NCBI RefSeq assembly: GCF_009857435.1
Contig: NZ_WWCK01000003.1
Coordinates: 372,001 to 436,000 of the forward strand
Origin: Duganella rivi
Lineage (GTDB): Bacteria > Pseudomonadota > Gammaproteobacteria > Burkholderiales > Burkholderiaceae_D
DNA: 64,000 bases
Direction of reading: 5' to 3'
In this document: positions 53,965 to 63,198 of the stretch, piece by piece
Numbering within the stretch: position 1 is the stretch's first letter
Layout of the letters: each line of letters starts with the position of its first letter
Translations under genes and position numbers: made by a program
The notes under the pieces: model-generated
What the model was told of the DNA's origin: nothing
Database searches by the model: none
Seen by the model: the letters and a program-made list of their open reading frames with translations, nothing else

Positions 53965-54912
53965 TTACGCTGCCAGCGGCACGAGGAAATCGCGGCTGAC
54001 ACGGTTGCCCAGTTCGTAGATATCGGCCAGGAAGCGGGTGAGGGTGTCGTGCAGGCCTTCCGCGAGGATATCTTCAATCTTGCCGAACTGGAGTTCTGCA
54101 CGCAGGCGGCCGGCGAAGCGTTCGGTATCGGCGGAAACGTCGTTGCGTACCTCGTGCAGATTCTGAACCACTTCGTCCATGCAAGCCAGCAAAGAGCGTG
54201 GCATGTCGCCGCGCAACATCAACAGCTCGGCGATGCGGGCCGGAGTGATCACGTCGCGGTAGACCTTGCGGTAGATTTCGAAGCCGGACACCGAGCGCAG
54301 CATCGCGCCCCAGTAGTAGAAGTCGCGCTGGGTCATGTTCTCGCCGGTTTCCTTGGCGCCGCCGTGGTATTTCACGTCGAGGATACGCGCCGTGTTGTCG
54401 GCCCGCTCCAGGAAAGTGCCGAGGCGGATGAAATGCACGGCCTCGTCGCGCAGCATGGTGCCCAGCGTGACGCCGCGCGACAGGTGCGAGCGGTATTTGA
54501 CCCATTCGAAGAACTTGCTGGGGTCGGTTTCCAGCAAGTCGCTCTTCAGGCGGCGCTGCATGTCCAGCCAGGTTTGATTCTGGATTTCCCACACCTCGGT
54601 GGTCAGCGTGCCGCGCACGGCGCGGGCGTTCTCGCGGGCCGCCGTCAGGCAGGCCACGATCGACGATGAGTTGCCGGGATCGCGCACCATGAAATCGATG
54701 ACCTCGCGGCCCTCCAGCGACTGATATTTCTGATTGAACAGGTGTTGCAGCTCGGAGATGCCAAGCAGGGCGCGCCAGCCCTGGGCGTTTTCCTCGTCCG
54801 ATTGCGGCAGCATCGAGGTTTGCACGTTGACGTCCAGCATGCGGGCGGTGTTTTCGGCGCGCTCGGTGTAGCGGGCCATCCAGAATAAGTGGTCAGCGGT
54901 ACGGCTCAGCAT
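53965..54912 (-). CDS. Alpha-E domain protein
   Basis: 315 residues, mainly helical. SRTADHLFWMARYTERAENTAR opens the domain, and later LERADNTARILDVKYH repeats the pattern, both typical of the alpha-E domain (COG2307). Its conserved acidic and Arg residues suggest a nucleotide- or metal-related role beside the ATP-grasp enzyme, but the catalytic activity is not established. Nine bases separate it from the ATP-grasp gene, on the same transcript. Confidence 0.88.
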   Translation of the reverse strand: MLSRTADHLFWMARYTERAENTARMLDVNVQTSMLPQSDEENAQGWRALLGISELQHLFNQKYQSLEGREVIDFMVRDPGNSSSIVACLTAARENARAVRGTLTTEVWEIQNQTWLDMQRRLKSDLLETDPSKFFEWVKYRSHLSRGVTLGTMLRDEAVHFIRLGTFLERADNTARILDVKYHGGAKETGENMTQRDFYYWGAMLRSVSGFEIYRKVYRDVITPARIAELLMLRGDMPRSLLACMDEVVQNLHEVRNDVSADTERFAGRLRAELQFGKIEDILAEGLHDTLTRFLADIYELGNRVSRDFLVPLAA

Positions 54913-54921
54913 GATGTCTCC

Positions 54922-56352
54922 TTATTTCTCGAGTATCCAGGTATCCTTGGTGCCGCCGCCCTGCGACGAGTTCACCACCAGCGAACCTTCTTGCAGCGCC
55001 ACGCGGGTCAGGCCGCCCGGCACCATGGAGATGGTCTTGCCGGACAGGACGAACGGCCGCAAGTCGATGTGGCGCGGCGCGATGCCGTTTTCCACGTAGG
55101 TGGGGCAGGCCGACAGGGCCAGCGTCGGCTGGGCGATGTAGCCGTCCGGCTTGGCGATCAGGCGCTGGCGGAAGTCTTCGATCTGCGCCTTGGTCGAGGC
55201 CGGCCCGACCAGCATGCCGTAGCCGCCGGCGCCGTGCACTTCCTTCACCACCAGATCCGGCAAGTTGGCCAGGGTGTAGGCCAGGTCTTCCTTGCGGCGG
55301 CACTGGTAGGTCGGTACGTTGTTCAGCACCGGCTCTTCCGACAAATAGAACTTGATCATGTCCGGCACGTAGGGATAGATCGACTTGTCGTCGGCCACAC
55401 CGGTGCCGATGGCGTTGGCTAGCGTGACGCGGCCGGCGCGGTACACCGACAGCAAGCCCGGCACACCGAGCGAGGAATCCGGGCGGAAGGCCAGCGGATC
55501 GAGGAAATCGTCGTCCAGGCGGCGATAAATGACGTCCACCCGCTTCGGCCCGCGCGTGGTGCGCATGAACACGGTGTTGTCGCTGACGAACAAGTCCTTG
55601 CCCTCGACCAGTTCCACCCCCATTTGCTGGGCCAGGAAGGCGTGCTCGAAGTAGGCGGAGTTGTACATGCCCGGCGTCATCACCACCACGGTCGGGTCGT
55701 TGATGCCCATCGGCGCCACCGAGCGCAGGTTATCGAGCAGCATGTCCGGGTAGTGGTCGACCGGCGCGATCTTGTTGCGGGCGAACAGTTCGGGGAACAG
55801 CCGCATCATCATCTTGCGGTCTTCCAGCATGTAGGAGACACCGGACGGTACCCGCAGGTTATCTTCCAGCACGTAGAACTCGCCTTGGCCGGCGCGCACG
55901 ATGTCCACGCCGGCAATGTGGGCGTAGATGTCCGATACCACGTTGATGCCCTGCATCTCGGGCCGGTACTGGGCGTTCTTGTAGATTTGCTCGGCCGGAA
56001 TGATGCCGGCCTTGATGATGTTCTGGTCGTGGTAGATATCGTGAATGAACATATTCAGCGCCTTGACGCGCTGAACCAGCCCGGTTTGCAGCTGCTTCCA
56101 CTCGGCCGCCGGGATAATGCGCGGGATGGTATCGAAAGGAATCAGCCGTTCGGTGCCGGCATCGTCGCCATAGACGGCAAAGGTGATGCCGACGCGGCGG
56201 AAGGTCAAATCCGCTTCGGCGCGCTTGCGTTCTATGGTTTCTGCCGACTGGCGCTGCAGCCAGCCGCAGAACTCGCGGTAGTGTTCACGTACTTCAGCAC
56301 TGGCAGTGTGCGCCAGGCCGTCAGCGGTCATTTCATTGAAGAATTTTGCCAT
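54922..56352 (-). CDS. Circularly permuted type 2 ATP-grasp protein
   Basis: About 476 residues from MAKFFNEMTADG (ATG 56352 has AGGGA nine bases ahead; the ATG at 56361 is too close to it). FAVYGDDAGTERLIPFD, ARGKGEFYVLEDNLRVPSG-like AGQGEFYVLEDNLRVPSG, IDVIYRRLDDDFLDP and the Gly-rich VKEVHGAGGYGMLVGPAS are typical for the permuted ATP-grasp enzymes (COG2308). It probably ligates a peptide in the Anbu pathway. First gene of the operon. Confidence 0.9.
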   Translation of the reverse strand: MAKFFNEMTADGLAHTASAEVREHYREFCGWLQRQSAETIERKRAEADLTFRRVGITFAVYGDDAGTERLIPFDTIPRIIPAAEWKQLQTGLVQRVKALNMFIHDIYHDQNIIKAGIIPAEQIYKNAQYRPEMQGINVVSDIYAHIAGVDIVRAGQGEFYVLEDNLRVPSGVSYMLEDRKMMMRLFPELFARNKIAPVDHYPDMLLDNLRSVAPMGINDPTVVVMTPGMYNSAYFEHAFLAQQMGVELVEGKDLFVSDNTVFMRTTRGPKRVDVIYRRLDDDFLDPLAFRPDSSLGVPGLLSVYRAGRVTLANAIGTGVADDKSIYPYVPDMIKFYLSEEPVLNNVPTYQCRRKEDLAYTLANLPDLVVKEVHGAGGYGMLVGPASTKAQIEDFRQRLIAKPDGYIAQPTLALSACPTYVENGIAPRHIDLRPFVLSGKTISMVPGGLTRVALQEGSLVVNSSQGGGTKDTWILEK

Positions 56353-56413
56353 ATCGAACATTCCCTGTTGAGCACGTTTATTCTTCTATCAAGAAGTGTG
56401 CCAATGGAAATGC

Positions 56414-57157
56414 TCATTTTTGGTGCAAGGCTTGCTGGCGATAGCGTTCGATCTGGCCGCTCTCGCGCATTTTTTTGATGATGACAGCAAGGCGCGGCAC
56501 CAGCAGGGCGTGGCGCCGGCTCAGGTAGGCATGGATGGCGCCGCGATCCAATACCGCTACCCTGCGCAGGCCGGTATCGCGGAACTCTGGACGCAGCAGT
56601 AGCGGCTCCACCGTGTCTTCGACGTCCACGTACAGATCGGAGCGGCCAAGCACGAGCTTGCGCAGGCCGGTCTCGGCATTGCGCACCTCGCCCAGGTTGG
56701 CTGGGGACACCACTGCCGCCAGCTTGCGACTGATGATTGGGTAGCCGAGCCGGTGCTCAACCCGATACGCCGTGTCGCGCAGGCTTTCGTAGCCCGGTTC
56801 CAGCTTGATGTCGGCGCGGCTGGCGTACGCGATGGTATTGGCGAAGAAGGTCGGCTCCGGCACGCGGATCAGGTTCGGATGGGTGTCTTCATACTCGAAA
56901 CTGCGGGCCAGTTCGCCGTCGACGTTGTCGGCAGCCGATTCGGCGGCGGCGCGGGCGGCCGGAAAGGCGCGGATTTCCAGCTCGATGCCCAGTTGCTGGA
57001 AAGCGTCCTGGTAAATCAGCGCCAGCCAGCGGGCGGCAAAGCCGTCCGCATTGGAGACGATGCTGGCCATGACCATGCGGCGCGCTTCCTCGGCCCCAGC
57101 CAATCCGCCGGTCAGCGCGGCAAGGGTAATGCCGGTGACGAATTGCCTACGCTGCAT
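56414..57157 (-). CDS. Exported solute-binding-like protein (SBP_bac_3 type)
   Basis: 247 residues from ATG 57157. Signal peptide with MQRRQFVTGITLAALTGGLAGA; the RR pair suggests Tat export but lacks the full consensus. The remainder follows the two-lobe amino-acid-type binding fold (ASIVSNADGFAARWLALIYQDAF, VEPTFFANTIAYASRADI). No permease or ATPase genes are adjacent, so it may sense or be an orphan. It is transcribed toward the Anbu operon, which starts 60 bases downstream. Confidence 0.72.
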   Translation of the reverse strand: MQRRQFVTGITLAALTGGLAGAEEARRMVMASIVSNADGFAARWLALIYQDAFQQLGIELEIRAFPAARAAAESAADNVDGELARSFEYEDTHPNLIRVPEPTFFANTIAYASRADIKLEPGYESLRDTAYRVEHRLGYPIISRKLAAVVSPANLGEVRNAETGLRKLVLGRSDLYVDVEDTVEPLLLRPEFRDTGLRRVAVLDRGAIHAYLSRRHALLVPRLAVIIKKMRESGQIERYRQQALHQK

Positions 57158-57221
57158 GGCGGATCCAGTCGGAGTCGATGACAGATCCAGTATAACAACT
57201 TTGTTTATGACCTCGAGCAAT

Positions 57222-57273
57222 GCAGCGGCCCGCCCGGGCATACGTGTTATCGCATGCCCGGGCGGGCCGCTGC
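57222..57273. repeat. Perfect 20-bp palindromic hairpin
   Basis: Arms GCAGCGGCCCGCCCGGGCAT (57222-57241) and its exact reverse complement (57254-57273) enclose a 12-base loop. All 20 base pairs match and 16 are G-C. No U-tract on either side. It lies downstream of the PRC-barrel gene and upstream of the binding-protein gene on the minus strand. Confidence 0.9.
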
Positions 57274-57295
57274 GCGCTCGGGTAAGCCAGTGCTT

Positions 57296-57805
57296 TTAGA
57301 TGTTGCCGCGATCCGTGCCGCTGCTGCTGCCGTAAGTCGGGTCGCTTTGCAGGCTGCCGCTGCCCGTGCCCATCACGCTGCCGCTGGAGGTAACGCCGCC
57401 GGCCAGATTCTGGCGCGTGCCATAGAAGCTGTGCAGTTCGCTGTTGAATTCGGTGCTGGCCATGTCGGGCCAATCGTCCTTGTCGAAGCCAGGGGCATTT
57501 TTCAGGTGCTCTTTCGAGACGTCCAGCAGGAAGCGCTTGTTGGCGGTGTCCAGTTGCAGCGCCTGCCATGGCACGGCAAACAGCTTGTCGCCCATGCCCA
57601 GCCAGCCGCCGAACGACAGCACGGCGTAGGCCACTTGGCCGCTGCGCATGTCCAGCATGATTTCCTTGATGTCGCCGAGGTCTTCGTCCTGGCGGTTGTA
57701 GACATCTTCGCCGATCAGCGTGTCAGCGCCCATCAGGCGTGGGCCGGGGCCGCTTTCGTCGTCGCTGCGGTAGATGCCATAGGTGTCGCGGTCTAGATAG
57801 CTCAT
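57296..57805 (-). CDS. PRC-barrel domain protein
   Basis: 169 residues from ATG 57805, preceded by GGAG with a seven-base spacer. The PRC barrel (MGADTLIGEDVYNRQDEDLG, IMLDMRSGQVAYAVLSFGG, KLFAVPWQALQLD) fills the first two-thirds. The tail is Ser/Gly/Thr-rich (TSSGSVMGTGSGSLQSD), low complexity. Such proteins occur in stress-response clusters. Convergent with nothing; the palindrome at 57222 lies 23 bases past its stop. Confidence 0.9.
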   Translation of the reverse strand: MSYLDRDTYGIYRSDDESGPGPRLMGADTLIGEDVYNRQDEDLGDIKEIMLDMRSGQVAYAVLSFGGWLGMGDKLFAVPWQALQLDTANKRFLLDVSKEHLKNAPGFDKDDWPDMASTEFNSELHSFYGTRQNLAGGVTSSGSVMGTGSGSLQSDPTYGSSSGTDRGNI

Positions 57806-57941
57806 GATGGTCTCCATGTGGTGGGTAAAAGTCCCGCGCCGGAAAGCGCGGTGACGTCCCACATCATGCTGGCGACGCGACGGCAGAGGTATAGGTGCGC
57901 GTGCGGTGTGGCTGTAGGACAGGGCTTAGTTCTTCAGGAAC

Positions 57942-60140
57942 CTAGCCGACCCACGGGGCGTAGCTGAAACCGTTGGCCAGCGTGCCGGTCAGTTGAGCCA
58001 CGTTTTCGTTGCTTTCGCTGAAGTCCACCAGTACCGATTCGCGCGTGACGCCGGCGCCCAATGCGCCGAGCCAGTAGTCGAGGCCGGCTTTATCAGCGGT
58101 GCGGTGCAGCACGTTATGGTAGAGCTGGTTGACGTAGGCGCTGTCGCTCAGGTTGCTGCCATAGAGGGCGCTGAACTCGGCGCTGTTCTTGAACTGGCTG
58201 GCCATGCCCAGCAGCGACTCGCCCTTGTCCATTTGCGCGATCCAGTAGCCGAGGCCTGCACTGTCCGGCTTGCGGTCGAAGGCGGCTTGGTACATGCGGT
58301 AGACCTCGCCGCCAATCTGGCCTTTGAAGACGTCCAGCGCGACCATGCCATCGTTGAAGCGGATGCGTTCGATGTCCGAAAGCACTTTGACGCCGTCATC
58401 GCCGACCTGGTCGGTCAAGGTGTAGTATGCGCCCGAGGAGTTGGCCACGACGCCGTACTCGGCAGACTTGGCGTCGACATACACCGTATCCAGCGCGGTG
58501 CTTTTGGTGCCAGTGATGCTGGTATGCTTGGCATCGCCGGGGATGAAGGTGTGGCCATCGACAGAGACCAGTGTCATCTGGTTTTGGTAGCCAATGTCTT
58601 TCAGGATGGCGAGATCCAGCGAGGAGTATGGCGCCGAGACGCGGTCGCTGGAGAAATAATTGACGAAGTAACTGTGGTACGGAGAAATGAGATCGCTAGA
58701 CTCATCCACGTGCGCTTTATCCGCCGACAACAGCACCGGGCCACCGTTGATTGCCATCGCATTGGTGCCCAGGAAGTAGTCTTTGCCATCAACGGTTTTC
58801 TGTGCCAGCGAAAGTATGCCATTGTGGATTCCCAGTACGTGCAGCACTTCATGAGCAAGCACTTCAACCGCATAAGAACCGACCGAGTACGAGTCATTGA
58901 GGTATTGGGCAAACGCAGGGGACAGATTGAGGTTCGCCTTCGTTACCAATGGCATGATGTCATCCGCAGCTGGCAACTTGACATAGCCGACGGCCGACGC
59001 AATGGCGGTGTTGGAAAATTCCATGACCTTGACGTTGAGTGCAATCTGCTGCAATCCGCCCAGTGCGCTACTGACCAATGCCGAAACGGCGTCGAGCGCC
59101 ATCGTCAATTTGGCCTGATCCAGCACTTGCGAGGTCTCGTTGCTGAACGAGCCGATTGTAAACACGACGCCATGGTCGGCCGTAGCAGGCGTGAATGACA
59201 GCGCGTTGCTGGCCGGCGAGACCCATCCCTGGAAGTCGGTAACGGTAGCGGTAAGCTTGTGCTGCGCGCCCGCGCTGAAATTGCCAGGCACCACGCCCCA
59301 CCAGCCCGTCTCATCGACCTTCACCGTAGCGATCAGCTGCCCGTTGTCATAAAGGTGGACAGTGTCCCCTGAAAAGGCCCCGCCCCAGATTAGCGCTTTC
59401 GAATAGGCGAGCTTGCCATCTTCGCCTTTCGCAACGTTGATGCTGGGCGCGACCGGTGCACCGCGCACTTCAAAGCTGACTGGATTGCTGTAGGTCGAGG
59501 CGTAGCCGCCCTTGTTAGTTGCAATTGCCACGACTTGCGAATAGACGCCGTCGAGCAAGGATTCAGAAGTCAGCTTCCATGCACCGCTGGCGTCGGCGGT
59601 GGTCGTGCCCAAGGTATGAACCGTACCCTTTTCGTCCTTGTAGGTGATCTTGATCGAGTCGCCCGCGCCCGCAGTACCATTGAGGAACGCAACATTGCCT
59701 GGCAGTCGGCCATCCTCGCCCACATTGACTTTCTCAGTCGGCGTGGCCGGCGCCAGCTTGTCGATCACGGTAAAGTGATTCGGCAGCCCCAGGGCCGCCA
59801 AGTCTGCGGCGCTGTAGTTTTGCACATGGCCCACGTCATCCCAGACGTAAAGCGTGCTAATGGTGTACTCGCCGGCCGGATAGCCGCGCCAGAATTCGTA
59901 AGTACTGCTAGCGTAATTGGGCGTGCCGTCGGTGAAGGTATCGTTGCTCTTGCCGCTGACGCCAAGCCGGAAATCGAAGGGAATGTAGTCAAAGCTCATC
60001 TGCACCTTGGCGCCGGTGCCCAGTGCACCGGGAACCAGCTCCACGGAGAAGACAGTGGGCACAGTGCCATTGCTAACATCGATAACCGAAGGAAAATTCA
60101 GCTTGGAAATCAGGACCGGCTTCGCCAACGCACACCTCAT
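57942..60140 (-). CDS. Secreted multidomain metallopeptidase-like protein with DUF4214
   Basis: About 732 residues from ATG 60140; a TTG at 60128 has a better-placed GAGG (six-base spacer) and would give AKPVLISKLNFPS as the N-terminus. No signal peptide. N-terminal Ig-like segments (about 120-310; APATPTEKVNVGEDGRLPG, APSINVAKGEDGKL) are repeated. HEVLHVLGIHN at about 430-440 is a zinc-protease motif. Two DUF4214 repeats follow (VYRMYQAAFDRKPDSAGLGYW, LYHNVLHRTADKAGLDYW). The C-terminus ends FSYAPWVG, like the protease at 15342. Type I secretion is likely. Confidence 0.82.
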   Translation of the reverse strand: MRCALAKPVLISKLNFPSVIDVSNGTVPTVFSVELVPGALGTGAKVQMSFDYIPFDFRLGVSGKSNDTFTDGTPNYASSTYEFWRGYPAGEYTISTLYVWDDVGHVQNYSAADLAALGLPNHFTVIDKLAPATPTEKVNVGEDGRLPGNVAFLNGTAGAGDSIKITYKDEKGTVHTLGTTTADASGAWKLTSESLLDGVYSQVVAIATNKGGYASTYSNPVSFEVRGAPVAPSINVAKGEDGKLAYSKALIWGGAFSGDTVHLYDNGQLIATVKVDETGWWGVVPGNFSAGAQHKLTATVTDFQGWVSPASNALSFTPATADHGVVFTIGSFSNETSQVLDQAKLTMALDAVSALVSSALGGLQQIALNVKVMEFSNTAIASAVGYVKLPAADDIMPLVTKANLNLSPAFAQYLNDSYSVGSYAVEVLAHEVLHVLGIHNGILSLAQKTVDGKDYFLGTNAMAINGGPVLLSADKAHVDESSDLISPYHSYFVNYFSSDRVSAPYSSLDLAILKDIGYQNQMTLVSVDGHTFIPGDAKHTSITGTKSTALDTVYVDAKSAEYGVVANSSGAYYTLTDQVGDDGVKVLSDIERIRFNDGMVALDVFKGQIGGEVYRMYQAAFDRKPDSAGLGYWIAQMDKGESLLGMASQFKNSAEFSALYGSNLSDSAYVNQLYHNVLHRTADKAGLDYWLGALGAGVTRESVLVDFSESNENVAQLTGTLANGFSYAPWVG

Positions 60141-60239
60141 AGACAATTAATCAACACATTATGTCATGTAAATTTACGTAAAGAAAGACCGGCTTTAGAT
60201 TTGCTACACTAACGGCCTCGTGAAATTGGAAGGAACTGT

Positions 60240-61043
60240 ATGGCAGCACCCGATGAACTCCGCGCCCGCGCACTGGCATGCCTGATCGAGCCCGATCCGG
60301 CGATCAAGGTGGCGGCGGTGTATGCGATGGCGACCGCATCGCAGGAGGGCGCTTGTCTGCCGGATCCGCAAGCTGCGCTGGCGTCGTCGGCCGCGATTCC
60401 GGGCCGCCCGGAGAAGCCGGATCTGGTGCCGCCGCTGCAAGTTGGCCGCCGTGCGATGAACACGCCGGAAGGCCGCGCCATGCTGATCCATGCGCTGGCA
60501 CACATTGAATTCAACGCCATCAATCTGGCGCTCGATGCGATTTGGCGTTTTCCCGGCCTGCCAGCCGAGTACTACACGGATTGGCTGCAAGTGGCGCGCG
60601 AAGAGGCTTACCATTTCTCGCTGCTGCAAGCGCATCTGCAACGGCTGGGCTACAGCTACGGCGAATTTCTGGCCCATGACAGTCTGTGGGAGATGGTCGA
60701 AAAGACCAGCGACGACGTGCTGGCCCGCATGGCGCTGGTGCCGCGCACCTTGGAAGCGCGCGGTCTGGACGCCAATCCGCCACTGCGCGCCAAGCTGGCG
60801 CAGGCTGGCGACAAGGAAGCCGCGACGATTCTGGACATCATCCTGCGCGACGAAATCGGCCACGTGGAAATCGGCAATCGCTGGTATGGCTTCTTATGCC
60901 GCCAGCGCGGACTGGAGCTGATTCCCGCCTACGCCGAATTGGCGCGCCAGTACAACGCGCCGACGCCGCGCGGCCCGTTCAACCTCGAAGCCCGCCGCCA
61001 AGCCGGCTTCACCGAGGAAGAACTGCTGGCGCTTCAGGGCTAA
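60240..61043 (+). CDS. Ferritin-like (DUF455) protein
   Basis: 267 residues. HALAHIEFNAINLALDAIW, AREEAYHFSLLQAHL and LRDEIGHVEIGNRWYGFL are the helical Glu/His motifs of a diiron ferritin-like centre, arranged as in DUF455 proteins. The family is sometimes annotated as a MiaE-like tRNA hydroxylase, but the distinguishing residues cannot be confirmed here. Overlaps the convergent oxygenase gene by four bases. GGAAGGA precedes the start. Confidence 0.88.
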   Translation: MAAPDELRARALACLIEPDPAIKVAAVYAMATASQEGACLPDPQAALASSAAIPGRPEKPDLVPPLQVGRRAMNTPEGRAMLIHALAHIEFNAINLALDAIWRFPGLPAEYYTDWLQVAREEAYHFSLLQAHLQRLGYSYGEFLAHDSLWEMVEKTSDDVLARMALVPRTLEARGLDANPPLRAKLAQAGDKEAATILDIILRDEIGHVEIGNRWYGFLCRQRGLELIPAYAELARQYNAPTPRGPFNLEARRQAGFTEEELLALQG

Positions 61044-62197
61044 GTATCTATCAGGCCTGTGTATTCGTTCTCGCCTTTGGCACGGTCAAATACCTGCCCG
61101 GTGAGCGAATGCGCGTTGGCCTGGCGCAGCTGGGCGGCCGCCTCGTCATAGAAGAACGGCAGGAAGGCGTAGCGCTCGCCCTTGGTCACCGGCATGGCCT
61201 CGTGCAGCAGCGAGCAGGAAAACACCACCGCGCCGCCGGTCGGCGCGCGGTAGGTGCGCTGGCCGAATTCAGGGAAACGCAATTCGCCGCCTTCGTACTC
61301 TTCGGCATTGAGGTTGATGGTGCAGGCGAAGCGGCGGTGCGCGGTGCCGGGGGTGGTGTTGTCCTTATGCGGGCGGAAGAAGCCACCGCTATCGCCATCG
61401 TAACGGGCGACGATGTAGCGCTCCATGCGCGTGACGTCAAACTGGAACGCCCGCTTAATCTCGGGCACCAGGCGTCTTACCAGCCGCTGCTGAATGGCTT
61501 GACGCAGCACGGCCAGGTCGGGACGGTGGTCAAACTCAAAATCGCTGCGGCGCTTGAAGCCGTGCTCAATCACCGCCACAGTCTTGCCGTTGACCTCGCG
61601 CATGAAGCCGGAGTCGGAGCCGCCGTGCTGCTGGTACAAGCCGATCAGTTGCTTGCACAGTGCCGGCTCAAACACGCGCGGCAGGATGAGTACTGGCGCG
61701 TTTAAGGTAGTGCCAGCGTGATCGGCGACGGAGGGCAGGGAAGCGAGTACTGCATCCAGCGCCTGATTGTGACGCTCGGCAGGGATCAGCGGAATGTGGG
61801 CGCAGACCCGCAGCATCGGATCGAGCACCAGGGTGAACGGCTGGTACGTGGTGCGGTCGGCCGGATCGGCGGAAGTCGCACCGAACAGCGTGCTGACCTT
61901 GCGGTCGAAATCCCAGAAGTAGCGGATGCCGGGAATCTGGTCGCGCAAGCGCCCTTGCGCCTCGTCGGACGGATCAATCGACACGCCGAAAAAGCACAGG
62001 CGCTCATCGTCCAGCAAGTGGCGGCGGCTGTTGATGTGGCTCACGACTTGGGCACTGTTGTCCTGTGCCGCGCTGCCCAGAAAACTCAAGACAACGTAGC
62101 GGCCTGCAATCGTGTGAAAGGTGTAGCGCGGATTGTCGCCTGCGCGCGCATGAAAATCAGGCGTCGGATCGCCTGGCAGCCAAAGACGTTGGTTCAT
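61040..62197 (-). CDS. Peroxiredoxin-like / 2OG-Fe(II) dioxygenase fusion
   Basis: 385 residues from ATG 62197. Residues 1-150 look like a thioredoxin-fold peroxiredoxin domain (LWLPGDPTPDFHARAG, VVLSFLGSAAQD, FFGVSIDPSDEAQ), but the peroxidatic Cys of AhpC/TSA proteins is absent at its usual place. The C-terminal part has FRPHKDNTTPG (iron-binding His and Asp) and LLHEAMPVTKGERYAF (second His and the 2OG-binding Arg), typical of prolyl-4-hydroxylase-type oxygenases. Substrate unknown. Confidence 0.88.
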   Translation of the reverse strand: MNQRLWLPGDPTPDFHARAGDNPRYTFHTIAGRYVVLSFLGSAAQDNSAQVVSHINSRRHLLDDERLCFFGVSIDPSDEAQGRLRDQIPGIRYFWDFDRKVSTLFGATSADPADRTTYQPFTLVLDPMLRVCAHIPLIPAERHNQALDAVLASLPSVADHAGTTLNAPVLILPRVFEPALCKQLIGLYQQHGGSDSGFMREVNGKTVAVIEHGFKRRSDFEFDHRPDLAVLRQAIQQRLVRRLVPEIKRAFQFDVTRMERYIVARYDGDSGGFFRPHKDNTTPGTAHRRFACTINLNAEEYEGGELRFPEFGQRTYRAPTGGAVVFSCSLLHEAMPVTKGERYAFLPFFYDEAAAQLRQANAHSLTGQVFDRAKGENEYTGLIDT

Positions 62198-62336
62198 AAA
62201 ACAGGCTTGGTTCAATATCAAGAAGGTTATTTTACTGGGTATTTCGATAATGCCGACAGCCTACCTATTACTAGGGTTGCCGCACTCGCCTGAAACGGCC
62301 GAGAATGAATCCTCACATCACCACCGAGGAGACGAA

Positions 62337-63176
62337 ATGGAACCGTTGGAAGACCAGACAACCAGTCAGGAACGCCGTGGCGCATTGCAGGCCCTCGGCG
62401 CAGTTATGGTAGCGGGCATGGTAGCCTCGCCAGGGCCCGCAGCCGCGCAAGGCAACCAAAGGATGAGCGCCGGCGCGCGTGACAACGCCGCACTCGGCTT
62501 GCGTTTGCAGGGCGTCCAGCACTTCGGCCTGACCGTGCAGAATATGGAGCGCGCTTACGAGTTCTACACGCAGGTTCTTGGCGGCACCGAAGTGTTCCGC
62601 CATGGTGACTTTCAAGGCGATGTCGTGCAAAACACGCTGCTTGCTGACCAGGAGATTCTCGCCAATGAACTCGGTGTAAATCCGCGCACCATCGGCGTGC
62701 CGGATCTGCGCAGCGGCGCACAACGGCTGGACGTGCGCTTCATCCAGTTCGACAACGTGGTGATCGAGTTGCTGCAATATCGGGATGCAGACCAGCCCAT
62801 GGGCGGCCCGAAAGCATTTGCCGAGCCGGTACAGCACATGAGCCCGGCGTTCCCGCGCATGATGCACATCTGCTTCCACATCCAGGACGACGTCGACTTC
62901 AACAAATTCATCACCGATCTGGAAGCCGAATCGGCGCGGCGCGGCATGCCGCAAGTGCGCGCCAACCGCATCGTCCGGGTGGCAACGGAGGCTGCGCGCC
63001 GCTCGGCGCCGCAGAGCGCCAACACCAACAAGGTCACTGTGGCGCCATCGGATGGCTGGGAACTCATTTACTGCAAAGGGCCGGAGGGCGAACAGCTGGA
63101 GTTCGTCAAAGCCATCGGGCCAGTCAAGCAACGCTTTGCCAAGACCTTGAGCGAGCGCCAAAAGGCGCGCTCTTAA
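62337..63176 (+). CDS. Exported VOC-family (glyoxalase-fold) protein
   Basis: 279 residues from ATG 62337, preceded by GAGGAG. N-terminal export sequence with SQERRGALQALGAVMVAGMV; the RR pair suggests a Tat-like signal. The VOC fold includes VQHFGLTVQNMERAYEFYTQ (metal His) and a late HICFHIQDDVDFNKF, then EGEQLEFVKA (metal Glu). Members are dioxygenases or lyases. It is followed by a small exported monooxygenase-type protein, probably in one operon. Confidence 0.85.
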   Translation: MEPLEDQTTSQERRGALQALGAVMVAGMVASPGPAAAQGNQRMSAGARDNAALGLRLQGVQHFGLTVQNMERAYEFYTQVLGGTEVFRHGDFQGDVVQNTLLADQEILANELGVNPRTIGVPDLRSGAQRLDVRFIQFDNVVIELLQYRDADQPMGGPKAFAEPVQHMSPAFPRMMHICFHIQDDVDFNKFITDLEAESARRGMPQVRANRIVRVATEAARRSAPQSANTNKVTVAPSDGWELIYCKGPEGEQLEFVKAIGPVKQRFAKTLSERQKARS

Positions 63177-63198
63177 CACCAGACCAAGGAGAACCAGC

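Noticed and set aside
57993..59198. Plus-strand open frame opposite the second DUF4214 protein
   Set aside because: Antisense to a clear domain-bearing gene; no domain or start signal.
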